Source: Mycteria americana
Taxonomy: Eukaryota > Chordata > Aves > Ciconiiformes > Ciconiidae
DNA: 64,000 nt
Reading direction: 5' to 3'
Assembly: GCF_035582795.1 (NCBI RefSeq)
Contig: NC_134372.1
Coordinates: 34,280,316 to 34,344,315, forward strand
Shown here: positions 1 through 13,860 of the stretch, piece by piece
Layout: each line of letters starts with the position of its first letter
Numbering within the stretch: position 1 is the stretch's first letter
Notes under the pieces: model-generated
Databases searched by the model: none
What the model was told of the DNA's origin: nothing
The model's input: the letters and a program-made list of their open reading frames with translations, nothing else
Program-made: the position numbers and the translations under genes

Positions 1-3000
1 TATATTTTCACTTGTCTTGACTATTATGAGTAGTGACATCTGCCTGCCTTAGAGTTTGAGTTAAAAAAGGCATTGCTGTCTGGTTTATTATTATTATTGC
101 TCCTACATTCTCATGCAAGCCATAAAACCATTTTAGCATAAATTCCTTACGTAAATGCTATTTTTAAGTGCTATCAGGATTGAACACTAGTCATTAAATC
201 CTTCTGAGCAGTAACAACTGGGAGAGTTTAATGGAGCCCCCATGAAAGATGAACATGGAAGAAGATGGAGGGATGCTTCTGTGCATGCTGCCTGCAGCCT
301 GGAGAGGAACAGAGCAAGGAGAACCTCTATCATTTACTGTGCTTCTCTGTTGTAGGGAAAAAAGAATTAAAACACATAACCTAAACTAAAGCCCAGTAAA
401 GCCTGTGGGAGGCGTTCTGTTAACTTCAATGTGCACTAGATCTGGTTGATAGATTTCTAAAATATAAAGCATTTCACATGGCATGTTGAAGAGATTTTTC
501 CATGCAATGGACACGTATAGTGAGATTCTCTCTCTTTCCCGGATTTGACCTTGAAGAAAACCCTAGGGCTGAATGTTGCTGAACTTTGGGCAGAGTTAGA
601 TTTGGGCAGAGTTAGATTCTGACCTGAACTTTGAGGACAGAGTCCTTGTCTATTCTTGTTTGTTGCTACACATAAGTTCTTTCTCATTTGCTGCTCTGTT
701 CTTGGTTATCTGCAGGGTAAAGGGTTCTGAACCAGAAATAGATTTGCACATGGAGGTCTGGGCTATGGGGGTAATAGCTCTTCTCTCGATCCCATCAACA
801 GGGCTTGCTGCTTCCCTCCTGCAGCATGTCTTGTAGTCACAGATGTGTGGAGGGTTACCTTTACAGGCAGATGCCAGCAGGTGTCTATTTTTCTCAGCAA
901 GAATGCACGAGGTAGAGTACCTTGTAAAACATTAAGATTTGCTTTTAAGGTAGATACGAGCACACCAGCATGCCATTGTATCCTCATCGTTGATTTGGTC
1001 ATCTGTTACTTAGTTTCTTGAGTGGATCTTTGTACCAACCACCTACATATCCCAAGTATCAGAAATATGTATTTTTTTTAAAGTGTTGGTTTCCTTTTCT
1101 CAGTGATTCTTGACAACATGATTCATGTGAGCAATGAGGGATTTTCTTCTGTACAAAATAATTCATCTAAGAGTGAGAGAAAAGTGTATTGCCATCTTTG
1201 TATCTGGAAAAGAGATATCCTTGCAGGGAAAGCATCCCTTATTTCTTACCTAAATAGCGAAGCTGATGTCTTTGGCAAGTGCTTATCAGCAGCTGGTAGC
1301 CAGGAATATCTTTGTTGTACAGAAGAGCAGCAAGCTGTTTCTCATGGTACTCAAAGCTGTGGGCTCCTGGGCAGTACTGTCAAGGTCTCTCATAGGAAAA
1401 GTGTTTGTGCTTTTGTGCCCCGCACAAGGCTGTCGGTGCCACTGCAGCTTTGGCAATGCACGGCTGCTGTCACCAAAGCAAATCCGTATGTTCACAGAAA
1501 CAAAGGGCTACATGATGTGATTCCTGTTAGTGTGTTGCATTGGTAAAGTGGTCACATTCTGCTTTTCACCTATTTGTTTAAGCAGTTCTTCAGTTTCCTT
1601 GTTTCTTTGCAATTGAGAGAGATGAGTTTAGGAGGACGCAGATGAAAATAGTGCATGGAAAGAAATTTTCAGTGAGGTCACTTTGCTGTTTCATCAGATG
1701 AGGAGGAGGTTAAGGACAACAATTCAGGCTTGCTGTGAATGCAGATCTCTAGTAAAAGGTAGAGATTCTCAAACATTCATCAGACAGTTTATACAGGAAT
1801 GTCAGGTTTTTCAAATACATTATTTGCCAACAGCTTTATTTTTCTCTTTTCTCCCACAGTTCAATAGATTAAAAAAAAAAAAGTCTGTTTATGGGGAGGG
1901 TTTTCTTCTGCATTTTGTGAAGGTATTTACACTGACACAAAGAGTGTAACAGTACTAACGTCATTGTTCTGATCCTTTTCTGTCTTCTTTGCCCTGATGT
2001 GAATGAATGCAATGTTTAGGACAGGAGAAGCTGGCTCTATTTGTGTGTATGTGTGTGTTACGTGCTCTTCAAAAATCCTGTGTGTATGCTTGCCTGCCCA
2101 TATGGTATATTACCAGAAAAGGGTTTTGTGGGTTTGGAAGCTTGCCAAGTGCACTTAGAAAATTCCTTGGGCTGAGCCCCTTTGCTGTCCAAGTTCTTGC
2201 GCTTCTATTAACAGTTGGTTTAAACATCTAAAATACTTCATTTTGCCACGGATGTGATCCATACTTCAGAGGATATGGGAGCGATTGATGCTTTTTGTAA
2301 CTCTGCTGTTGAGTTCTGCCTTTCCACCTTAGCAAGAACTTCATTGCAGCATCTGAGTAAGCCAAAGACCACAGAGATGTTCAGCCTTCCCTGAGCGGCT
2401 CTTTGGTTACCACATAAAGTTGTGTCTGGGTGCCTGGAGTAATTTGTTGTGGAATAGCTGTGCACAAAATCCAAAGAAGGGTGTCCCAAAGGGGGAAAGA
2501 GACCTGTGGATTGAGGAGGCCATGCAAATGAAGTCAATGAGATTTAAAAGAATCAACAATTCACCTTGCTTCTCTGGATCTCATACCACATGTCACCACC
2601 CCAGCTGTGGTCCCGTGTTGTGATATGTCCCTTGCATATATTCTTTTTCCAGAAGTCTGAGTATATTTGTAGATAATTTCTACCAAAATAATGTGACAAT
2701 CCAGGTATGTTTAATTGTTCCTTCACCCATGGCTGTTCATCATTACAAAGCTGAGAAGGCACCATGCTGGGGTGAGCACAGCTACAGAGTGAAACCAAAA
2801 AACACAATGTGTTTGAGATGGATGGAAAGCACCATTTATGAAAACTCCTCTGATTAAAATTAGAACTGGTAACAGCAAGGTCTTTGTTTAAAAAAGGAAA
2901 GGAAAAAGAAGACGAGGAAAAAAGGAGAGATAGTATAAAGCTTCCTGCAGAGTGGGCAGAAGGGGGAGATGGTTAGAGTATTTCCAAAACTCTTAATAAT

Positions 3001-6000
3001 GAGGGACAGTGAAAGGAGGTGGGAGATGTGGAAAATCCTGCTCCACTGACAGGACCTACCACATCCCAGCAGCAGCCTGCAGGGGACTGCCAGTGCTGCA
3101 CAAAGGTATTTGCAAATTTCCTAGAATACTTTTTGCTCCTGAAGTATGTAATTTAAGAATGCAACTTTTTCTATATCTAACTGCCACGTAACAGTACCGA
3201 GTTTTTATGTGGTAGATGTGAATCATAAATTGAAGTCAGGTGAGTCTTAGCAGTTAATGTATGGACTAATTAGAGAAAAGATGGATCTGCAGTATCACAA
3301 AGTTCTAATGAGGTCAGGGCTGAAATACTACAGGAAATGCTGGTTTTTTTCTTCTTTGTCTGGGAGCCATTATCTATTTTAATTTCTCTTTATTGAAATA
3401 TGAATCATGTGAGTTCTACCTTTTCTTTATCTGTGCTTTGTTGACTTCATAGGTTATACAAAACACAGCAGGGGAGAGCTGTGAGACTGTGTATCAAGCA
3501 TTATAGTGCATTAGAGTAATCACTTTTCTCTCTAACACATCAGATGTTGTCATCAAGTTTTATGAGTATAGGTGTTACTTTTCTCAGAATCTCCTGCAAC
3601 TATTAATCTTAATTAGCAGTAGTATAAGCTTCTTCATAAAGTTGGAATACATTTTATTATGAAGAAATTTTGTGGTAAATGCACTCGCTTAGTATTTTTA
3701 AACAAATTGATACAAAAAAAATTTCTGTAGTTCAGAAAGCTTTCTCTATAAAATTAATTTGAAACTGTTGCTGTAAGGTTAGAAGTTGTAGCATTTTCCC
3801 CTTAAGGGACCAGATGGTGAACTCTAGTTTGTGGTTCACAGGCTAACCTCTCCAAGCGCTCCTGAGCCCCATCCACGCTCCAGGCAGACTCCCGTAACTG
3901 CTGGTGTGGTCGCAGCATCCCAGGTACGCAAGCAGTTGTTGTTCCCTTTGCTCTCCTTGCTGTGATGTGACATGTCTTCTTATCGTCCTGTGTGAATACG
4001 TAGGTATTTTTTGTCTTTTGACCCTGATCCAAAAAAGCTTTTTAATCAGGGGGCAGCAAATGCAAAATGGAGTGTGTGATAAAATACTACCAATTCAAAA
4101 GACAATACAAAAAGATAATCTAGCTGTTGATGGCCAACCCTATGAACAGGTTTCTTAATATGAGCTCAGCTGTTGCTCACCAAACTTTCAAGGTAAATGA
4201 AAATATGGGCTAAATAGTCCCTGTTCCCTGAGCTATGCATGGCTGTAAGCTGGCGTACCAGTTCACGAGCAGCAGCTCCCCAGTAAGCTGGCACTGGTGT
4301 TGAGAACGTTGTTCCACACAGTGTTATATCTAGTCCCAGTCTTATGCTCCTGTTTTTTTTAAAGGGGTTGATGAAAGAAGACCCTGAATGAAGTGGCTTG
4401 GCATTTGTTTTCTGATGTGGCAAACAACAAACGTTGCACTGTCATAGCTGTGTTCAAGGCCTCCTTATTCATCAGCAGCTTTAAAGTAGCTGTGCCCTGT
4501 CATTATGAAACACTGTAGATATTTTTTTTCATCAGTCGCAAAGTAGAATTTGACAAGAGAAGTGCTTGGAGAGCAACAAGCAGTAAGAGACATCTTGTAC
4601 CTTTGAACAGGGCATTTATAGATTATTTTTATTATCAGCTTTTTTGCTATGGTTCAGTCTTAAAAAACTCTTAGCAATATTCCAAACACCTATGTTATCC
4701 TTGCAAGGTTTGCCTTTGGGTGAGCGCATCCCCTTCACCCCTAAATTCTTTATGACCTCATGCTGGGTACTGTGTGGCTTCTTGTGTTTAAGAGTAAAGG
4801 CGTCCTATGGTGCTGATTGTCTGAAGACCAGGAGCCGGTTTGGCACTGCGAGGCTGTAGAATATCATCTGCCCTGCTCTCGCTGGGGCCGGGCAGGAGTC
4901 AGCAAACGCACTGAGCTTGCTCTCCCATTCATGGATCGTGTCATGCTGGGGGTAGCTCACATGCAACGTGGCTCTGACTGTGCAAGGCTGCCTCATGGGT
5001 GTTGTCTGAGCACCCTGCACTTCCATTTTCTCTTTAAGTGGGGATCCAGTTGAACTAGCGTGTGTTTATCTATGTATTGCAGTCTTACCGTGTGAAAAGA
5101 TTTGAACTCTCAGAGAGCAATGCACGTTGCGTTATTTTTCCCCCGCTGATCTTTTGTTTTCTAGTGTTGGATTGAGTATGTGAATTTGGGTGTCAAAACA
5201 TGTATCTCAGGTTCTGTAAAGTTGAGAAAATGTGTTTGTGTATATGCAGTAAGCATCACAGCTTTGTGCAGACTGTGATTACTCTATATAGAGCCTGGGC
5301 AAGAGGTTATAGTAAGTGCTGGCATTTATGGAGAAGCAGTTTGTCTGTTCATGTCACTCCGTGCAACAGCTGCATCTGAAATTTGTTGCCCTTTGCTTAT
5401 AGACTGATCCTGGTATTTGAAACACTTTGAGTGTTTCACTGCTCAGGTGTCCAGAACTTGAAACAAAATCAATTATAACTGCTATAGGCAGGGAGGTTTA
5501 TAGTCATAATGTTCCAATGACAGTGTCAGGGGAAAGCATCAGGAACTTTCAGCTAATGTTTATTTGCAGACATTTCTGCACAGTCTTAAAATAACAGTAA
5601 TTGGTGCAGAAAAAGCAGGTACAGCAAGATCTCTGCCCCTACAGGAAAGTAACTATATAGATAGGTAATATAATGTTACGAATAGAAAAAAATAAGAGGT
5701 GATACAAAAATGCAAGTCATGTTTTAGATGGAAGATAGTTGGTTTCGCTGCACTGACTTCTAATGGCAATCTCTTTGCAGGATACTTCAAAAGTGATGGA
5801 TTGAGGCACACACATAATGACCTGTTCCAGTCAGAAACTGAGACAGCCTCAAAGGGAGTTGCCGATGAGATCTATAGAATGAGGTGTGTGAGTGTATAGA
5901 AGAGCAGTGTTGGTACAATTTTGCATGTATATCTTCCTGCCAAAAAGTAAAAAAAAAAAAAAAGTCAAGACTGCACATTTTGGAGGATTAATCATCTGAG

Positions 6001-9000
6001 GCTTTTCTTTAATTTATCACCAACAGGAATAATGTTCACTTTGTTTCTGTTTTACAGGGACACCCACATAGCTTTTAAAAAGCATAAATAAAATGAAGTC
6101 CACACAGGCTGTGGGTCTGTGCAGCAGCTGTTCACATGACACTATGTTTTATCTGCGTACATTTAATCATTTTTTCCTGAGCAACTGTCTCAATCTGTCA
6201 AAATATTTGTAAATGGATTCAGTTGCCAGTGAAATTTGCTTTCATTAGCACAACAGAGAGACAGGGAAGTCTTATGCCCAGTGGGAAGAAAAAAAGCAAA
6301 ATTGTTTTCCATTGCAGGTCGAACAGCTCAGTCCTACGGCGTTTGCCTTGACAACTGTGTGAAGCCAGTACTCTCACTTAGCAGCTACCTCATTTCTGGG
6401 AGGAGATGTTTCATTTCATCAGACAGATTTCTCCACGACTGAACAAGCACAAACAAAATGGTAGGTGGCAGAGGATGGCTCTGTATTTCAGTAGAGGAGG
6501 AACTCACTTGGAGAGGAGGGATATTTGGGATTTGTTCCTGTTTTTACCCCTGACTCTCTGTGTCCTTCTCTAGTTTTCCTCTTCTGTGTAAGGGGTTAAT
6601 GCTTCCTTCCTGCATCTTGGAAATCTCTGTAGTCTGAGGGTGCCTGGGGGCTGTGTGACAACTTACTACAATAATTAAACAGATGAGCTGGTAACTACTT
6701 CCCATCAGTTCTCCAGCAAATTCAGTGTCTGTGTTAGCCCAGCCTCCTTGTAACTGACCCTCTGAGTGCACAGGTGTGGGAAGAAGATCACTTAAGCCTC
6801 TTGGCTTTCCAAATCCATCACTGCCCTTTTTGTGAGATAACACAGATCCCTGCATAAGACTCATCAGACAGGGAGAAGCTATGCGTCCTGAGAAAATGGT
6901 GATGAGGGCAGGTATCATCATGATGCATAATTGCTTTCCAGAACTATCCTGGAGGAAGTTGGTTAAAGCACAGGATGTGGGATCACTTTCAGAAGTGAAA
7001 ACACACAGATATGCCAAGCGTTGCCCGCTGACATGGTCTCACAGGCTAGTCTAACATCAGCTGCCTGCGGGCTACCACAGCAGCTTCTGTACCTGCAGTC
7101 ATACCAAAGCTGTGCACTTGCAGCTGTAGAAATCCACGTGCTTTGATTGCACCCTGAAGGAAATAAGCCGTACAGCTTATATCAATATCTTGAACTTTAA
7201 CTCTGTTGTATAAACCAGAAAATCCAGATGTCAAGCCTATTTTTAAGCCCTAATCTGTAGCAACGAAACTGAGAGTTTGATGTGTTTGCTAAAGCAAGGG
7301 GATTTCTATGTGCACAGGACTACTTGAGGCCTTACAGGAGGGTTTGCGGGATGAAGGAGCTGGTTGGGTTAGTTGTGTAACTTGGTGGATGTTTCATTCT
7401 GGGCAAGAGCTGCCTGTAGGGTAACTAGAGCAAAGAATGTCATTGCCTTACACAGAGGCAGTACCAAGCATTGACCACGCTGTCTGTTTTGGCATAGTCT
7501 TGAGCCCATCCTTTATGCCTCTGAATTAAGTTACAGATAGGCCAGGTAAACCTTGTTACAAAGCAGAACAGTTGGCAGCCATCCTGTCTTGGCTGACTGT
7601 TGTGGGTGCTTCCCAGCTGGGACCACTTATGTTCTTGATGTGTCCAACTGTGGCTTAAGGCAGCACCGGGAGTTGGTGCTGGCCAGCGGGCGCTCGTCCC
7701 TGCTGGCACAGGGGCAGGGACTTTCATGGTGCCTCTGCACTGGTGGGACCAGGGCCTCCAGTCAGATTCATTTAGCTTTGACCACTCATGGAAAGGAGAA
7801 GTGGGGAAACACTCTCAAAGGCAGGTACTTGTTTCAGCTGCAAGACAAGGTCCTACCACCTCCTAGCTGAGATAAATGTACTCCTGCATTTCCCAGACTT
7901 AGGCCCCACCATGTAAGCAGTATGAGCTAGCCTAGAAAATACGTGGTTCTTCAGATGTGATTGTCTTTCCGTCAAGACTCTTTGTCACGTTCTGACAGCG
8001 CTCAGGAATGTTAAAATCTCATGCATTTTACACCAAAACCATGCCGTCTGTTGATGTCAGAGCTGTGTGCAGGGTCTTCAGTACAAAAGAGAATTAGACC
8101 ACTGATTATTTTGCTTATGGCTCCTTTGGCGTTGTGGACTTCATACTCACTGGTTAAGTGGCCAGGTGTCCTGAGGTCGTTGCGTACAGCTGGACAATAA
8201 AGTGTCTGCTACAGAGAAATAGCAAAGGCCTCCCTGCTTTATTAGGGTAAAACTGACAGTTTTATTGACTGGCTTTTTGCCTTGATCATATTTACAGTGT
8301 TACACTCGACCTATTTAAATCATTTCAGTAGCAAGCTGGATACTCTCTGAAAGCGGTTCCGATTCCAGCCTGAAGAATAGGTAGCTGTTTAATGGATACA
8401 ATGAACTGTCATATAGCCACATTTTAATACGAAAAATAATTATTCCTCTGTAACAGCTGACAGTTTGTTTTGCTGCAGGCAAAATACAGCTTTGATAAAG
8501 TACATTGCCAAAATGAACCCAACTAGTTTGACAAACACACTGCACTAGCAAATCAGTACTTTTACTACCTGTGTGCAAGACATGATTTTATGTTTTTATA
8601 CATAAAAGGATCTACTACAGATGTTGTTATAAACACAAGTTAAATTAAAAAAAAAAAACCAAACCAAACAACAAAAAAACAAAGAGCAAAGCCAAGAGCA
8701 AGTATCAGCCCACATCAAATGAATCAAGCAGTTGATAAATGAAGGATCCCCGCAGCTCCATCTGCGGGGCTGTTTCTCAGGCTGTGGTCTTGTGGGCCGC
8801 TGCTGCTCTGTAAGACAGCAGAAGGTCTTCTGTCAAACAGCGGTGAAGAGAAAAAAACCCCCCCTCTTAAAAAAAGCCTACACGCATTCCCGCAAATGCA
8901 AGCAAGCAGAGTGTGTGTGTGTCTGTGTGCACATGAAATTAACAGTGTATGTACCTTAATTGATTGTAAATTAGACTATTGTGGCAGCTTGACAGAATAT

Positions 9001-9204
9001 GATCTTAGGAAGATGAGGTGTTCCTTTACTGTAAAGACACGATTTAGAAATATTATTCTAGGAAATACAGCTACACCCTTCTTAATATGCTGTCCTGGTC
9101 TGCTGCCACACACATACCTCGACTCCAGCAGCCCCCCGAGATGCTGCGACAGAGGTGCCGGCCGTGTTGCTGGGGAGCAACTTGACAGCCTCCCGCTTTA
9201 GTGT
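1..9204. other. Gene desert, segment 1
   Basis: No coding exon, tRNA or recognised transposon is seen. Open frames are at most 157 codons and show no familiar domain or codon pattern. It contains minor simple sequence: TTA repeats (84-97), a perfect 16-bp tandem duplication (585-616), A-runs near 1871, 5949 and 8648, short GT tracts near 2040, and a 10-bp inverted repeat TTCTTCATAA/TTATGAAGAA (3630-3639/3657-3666). Confidence 0.7.
585..616 (+). repeat. Perfect 16-bp tandem duplication
   Basis: TTTGGGCAGAGTTAGA occurs twice, end to end (585-600 and 601-616), with no mismatch. A recent slippage or duplication event is the simplest explanation. Confidence 0.9.
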
Positions 9205-9345
9205 TGACATTAATGGCTGCACTTAATCATAATCATATCAGAGTTTTTGCCTTTGTTGGTTTTAGTCTTTTTCACTAATGCAGAGAAAGTCAAGGTTTTA
9301 GAACTGCTCTGCTGGAAAATGTCACGTAAATATTACTAGCCCGTG
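9205..9345. promoter_or_regulatory. AT-rich element flanking an orphan CpG island
   Basis: This stretch contains GACATTAATGG, CTTAATCATAATCATATCA and CTTTGTTGG, which are homeodomain- and SOX/TCF-like motifs. It leads directly into the CpG island at 9350. The arrangement resembles developmental enhancers that sit next to orphan CpG islands. This is an inference from motifs only. Confidence 0.35.
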
Positions 9346-9700
9346 AAACCAGCAGGAGCTTTGCAGAGCACGCTGCCGGATCAGTCTGTTTGGCCAGACT
9401 GCGGGTCCGGCCCACGCCAGCCTGGAGGAAAGGTCTCGAGGAAGTCTAAACACGAAGTTACCGAGCGCTTTGCCGCGCGAGGATGCGAGGCCGGCGTCGT
9501 TCGTGCAGCGCGGGTTTTCCCGCGGCTGCTATGCCGGCGCGGGGCGGCAGATGGGGATGGTGCTGCAGCAACGGCCGAGCGCTCCCGGCCCCGCAGCCCC
9601 CCCGCCCGGCGGCGCGCCCGCTGCAGGCCCGGCGTGCGTTAAACGCTTTGGCGGCTGCCCATTGTACCGATGTAATAAAGAGAGGGGGAGAAGGAGAGTG
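9346..9700. promoter_or_regulatory. Orphan CpG island, 38 kb upstream of CBLN1
   Basis: A compact, CpG-dense island (for example CCGAGCGCTTTGCCGCGCG, GGCCGGCGTCGTTCGTGCAGC) stands alone in AT-rich desert with no recognisable gene beside it. The several overlapping open frames of 85-109 codons on both strands reflect GC content. It may be a lncRNA promoter or an enhancer-associated CpG island. Confidence 0.65.
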
Positions 9701-9891
9701 TTTCCAGGGACTCATTTCTCTGTTAGAGCGGACGTTGCTTAGGGAAAAAGAAAGTGGTAAATATTACGAACTTCCAATCAAAGATGTATTCAATAGCAGA
9801 CTGTGTGTCTAACAATTTGACCGAGCACGCCATAAGGCTATGCTCAAAAAGCATTGCTCTATTTGTTTTCAAGTTACTTATCTAACTAAGT

Positions 9892-9960
9892 AAAAAAAAA
9901 AAAAAAACAACCCACCAACAAAAACCAACGACAACCACCCCAAAACCCCAAACCCCCAAA
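9892..9960 (+). repeat. A/C-only simple tract
   Basis: After a 16-base A-run, the plus strand is composed of A and C with a single G over about 69 nt. Such tracts are common as decayed retroposon tails or simple-repeat expansions. No retroposon body is recognised next to it. Confidence 0.8.
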
Positions 9961-12900
9961 TCTAAGAAAGCCTGTATGAGCATGCTGGAAGACCCAGGAA
10001 TGTCTCCATCCTCACCTGACTGGGAGAGTGCTGGAGAAATGTGTGTACATACATGATATAGAGGGATTTAAATGAAACGGTTTCAGAAGAGAAGACAAGT
10101 TTGGAAAGAAAAAAAGTATTGTGACATATTTGAGTACTCAGAATATGCCAGCAAACTAAAGGGAGGGGTATAGATATTATACAACAAAGTTTATTTGAGA
10201 TTTTCTCTCCTGTACTAAGAATATAACATGATCCAATTGTATCAGTCTGTTATCTCATCCTATCTATTAGGTTTGCACAGCCAAATCCTTGACTATAACG
10301 TAAGCTGTTACATCTCAGCTGACTTCAGTAAGTAATGGCAACATATACCAGCTGTCTCTCCCTGTGCATCCCCCTCCATCCCTGCCAACTCTTCGATCTT
10401 TTCTGGGAAGCCCTCCTTTGTTCGACCAATCCTTCCGTCTTTCAATGCTGAACCTTAGGATGATTTAACATCCTCTTCAGTCTCATGAAGTTTGCACTGT
10501 TCTTAGCCCTGGTGGTTGCTTCCTAATAGTCAGCCTTCCAGTTGTTTCCTTAAGATCTCTTACCTGCATTTGTTTTTTCTACTTAGGTACTTAAGCATCT
10601 CTCTCTAATTTAATTCTCTGCATTCTAATAGGTAACTTAAAAGGAATATGAGTGTTTATAAATAAGCATTGTATGTAACTCCTTTGTTGCCTACAGCATG
10701 TTGCTGAAAGGGCTCGTATAAAAATTAGAGAAAATGCCACATGATAATCTCATTTTCTTTTTGGCTAGGGTAAATATTTGTTTAGCAGCCACAAACTTCT
10801 TTGAACATATTAGAGCTTACAAATGGAGTATGATGCATATCTACTTGTTTGCCATGTCAAAAGTGCTATATTTCTGGATGAGAACAAAAGAAGTCTCATG
10901 ATTCAGCTACTTAAGTATTGAAGTTAGCCAGATTTTCAGAAGAGCTTTGCTGCCATTTGGACACTTCAGTGAGAAAACTACTGGGCCCTGAAAATGTGGC
11001 TGAAAATAAGGGGGACCACTGAGGAGTTCTTTGCTGATTTAGGGATATCACAATGTTATTAACGATTTCAAAAACCTGGACCCAAGTGGATTTGTAGTGT
11101 TTTCTATGTAAAAGCCAATAGCTGTTGCTGCTAAGTAAAAGAAAATACTGTAAACTAGTGTCTCTAGGGAATTGCACAGGATGAATGTGTTAACTGTCTA
11201 AGCTGCTATGTATTAGCATGAATCCATGGGTTAAATCATTATTTGTAATTTAAGGTTTCCTGAAAACCTTCTAAAGAGAGACCAGGAGGAAGCTGCACAG
11301 TTATTTTTGTTTTGCCTAATGAGCCTGGCTAAATAGAAGGTCACCTCAAAGTAGAATTTTTCAAAGATACCAACATTTCCTCATCGTATGCTGTGTGTCT
11401 GATAAAATAGCTGAATCTCGAGATGTGTGCTTCACTAATTGAAGGTCATATTAGCATGAATGAGTCTAACCTTGGCTGATAGCTACCATTTCAATTTAAC
11501 ATTGGTTTTCTTATAAAGCAGAAATATGTTTTTCTTACAAGAGTTACTCTTCATAATGCAATCTCATAAAATCTAATGTAGAGCGGTATATTCACATCTA
11601 TAATAATTTAATCTTCCTCCCACCTTAAATAATCAGAATGAATGAATAGAAATAAAATCTACATGCGGTAGCAAAGTTGTAATAATGTCGTGTGTGTATG
11701 TATATGAAACATCACACGACACTGTTTCTACAGTGAATTAAGGCTTTGTTGATCTTAAGCGATAAAAAAATCAATTGGATTATAACACATAGCTTCAGTG
11801 AGGGTTTCCAGGATCTTAGAAATTAATGCAGTGTTCATGAATATGGAATAGGTTTCCTTGTGGGATTCAGAAATGAGGTGACAGTGCAGCAGCTGGCCAA
11901 CAAGTCCATGTGACTACTGGTACAAGGGTATAAATATCATCCACTGCTGCAAGCACAAGTTAAAGACGTGGCGTATACAATCATTTGTTAAGTTGTCTCC
12001 TGTGCAAAAGAACTGTTGACTCAATCAAGAAACACAATAAATAAAACTTCCTATTGTTTAGGTTTTATTGTGGGGCAGGAGTGTTCTTTTGAAGCTTCTG
12101 GTGCTGGCTGCTGTCAGAAGCAGGATACTTGCCTCAATGATCCATTGCTTCTAATCAGGTCAGTTGTTTCTTATGAACCTAAACCAAGCACTTACTAGGT
12201 ACTTAGGTCTTATTTTAACATTGAGAAGTGTTCTGAGAAAGGTGTATGACTCAGGTTCACAACAGTTTTAGATTATATTCAAGTAGCAAGAAGTTAGGTG
12301 CGTTTTTAGAGTGTTTGGAGCTAATGGAAAACAAAGTATTTCGGAATGAATCTCAGCTGATAAAACCATGATCCTAATCAAAGTTCTCTGTAAAAGTGCA
12401 AATGCTGTCCAGCATAACTGACTAGAATTGCCATCTAGATGTTAAAGATATCAGTCACCACAGGTAAGCAGTTATCAGGTGTGCAAATTAGTTTGCATGT
12501 AAAATAGCTCTTGACAGGTCCCAAAATTAAAACTGCCTGGTTCCATGTGGCTCTATTTAGTCTTACTCCACCACAGACCCCCATCTGAAAGTTGTCTCCG
12601 TACTGATTTGGGACGTAATGGAGAATTAGATTAATGATAGCTGGGATAGTAGCATAATATAGGATCTTAGGAAGGGGAGAAATTACAGGTGCCTTTTGTC
12701 TGAGCATCAGTACATGACTCTGGGAGAGTTTTGAGCCACAAGCTGGATTTCTTGTAAGGACTGCAAAGACTTGGCAGGGCAATTGGCATTATCGATCAAG
12801 GGGTTTTTTTTCTGCATTTGAATGAGAAGAAATGATAATATTATAGTTAGAATTTGTTTAGAGAGAAGAATTTGTGGCCATACTGGAGAATGCTGAGCAA

Positions 12901-13429
12901 GGAGACAACTCTGAAGGGATGCCTCTCTGTTTCTGAGTAATTGGGCAGCAGAATCCCAAGGCAATTTGTTTGTTATAGAATCTTCCTCTCAAAACTCTTT
13001 GGTGAAATATGTGGATTCCTGAGATGTATCACCCTGAAAAAAATCAACATAGGGATTCCTGCAGTTTAATTTTGTACACATCAACACATTTCTTGATTAC
13101 ACTTCAAGCTTTCAAAAAAGATGCCAGTGTTTTCCTGCAGTAAAATTAGGACTTAAATCTTCATCCAGTTGTTTTTACTCACAGCACTGCTCTCTGTGGA
13201 CGGAAGCAGACAATCTGCACATGCTTTGTTCTCTATCCACAGCCCTGGCATATGTTCAGTGACATTGTATAGACCAAGATATTGGTGCAAGCTCTGGTTT
13301 CCCAACTGCTGTCAGATCAGAAAAATGGTTAACGAAGCTCAGGTGACTTATTTTTGATAGTTGTTGGGTTTTGATTTGTTTTTTTTAATAATAGGTCAGA
13401 GGAAGAAAAGCCTCGTTACAATCACAATA
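9961..13429. other. Gene desert, segment 2
   Basis: No gene or transposon is recognised. AT-rich sequence around 11220-11800 has several homeodomain-like cores (for example GTAATTTAAGG, TTCAATTTAAC) and might include weak conserved elements, but nothing distinctive stands out. Confidence 0.6.
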
Positions 13430-13860
13430 TATGCCATGCATAAACCCTAATTTACAACTGCAGGGGAACACTGTATTCTGGATTACCTGTCAGTTGTAGA
13501 CAGCGCCTATCACTTCAGCGTTACAATGAGGGAGAAATGGAAGGCTGCCTTTCTCTGCTCCCAGGTACTGCTCTATTCTGCAGTGCCATGGCCAAATATT
13601 AATTACATTTATCAGAACAGGATTAAATGTGGAATGAATCATTAATTATTTGGCACTGGGATAGATTAAAGTTCTGTCCAGGGTTTATGTATTCATTAAT
13701 TGTTAAATCAAAGTGACACTACTTTGGAGGAGGAGCAGTCTTTTCAGCTGTGTTGGTGCAGTGGTTTGTACAATTCATTTGGTATTCGAAGGTGCTTTCT
13801 GTAAACAAAATAATTGTCATGATAATATATTCTACTTCTTAAGCATGATGAAGAAACCTT
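13430..13860. promoter_or_regulatory. Homeodomain-motif cluster (candidate enhancer)
   Basis: Three ATTAATT homeodomain cores lie within about 105 bp: ATTAATTA at 13598-13605, ATTAATTA at 13641-13648 and ATTAATTG at 13695-13702. A TCF/LEF-like ATCAAAG follows at 13707-13713. The block has no open frame of note and no repeat. It resembles vertebrate conserved non-coding elements near neural developmental genes; conservation was not tested. Confidence 0.4.

Noticed and set aside
1103-1546. 147-codon plus-strand open frame
   Set aside because: Starts at a non-ATG codon and shows no recognisable family. An overlapping frame in the same DNA is also open, which suggests chance.
6544-7017. 157-codon minus-strand open frame in ordinary-GC DNA
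   Set aside because: Longest frame in the desert, but with no domain, no splice-like context and no familiar similarity. One frame of this length is plausible by chance in 128 kb of strand.
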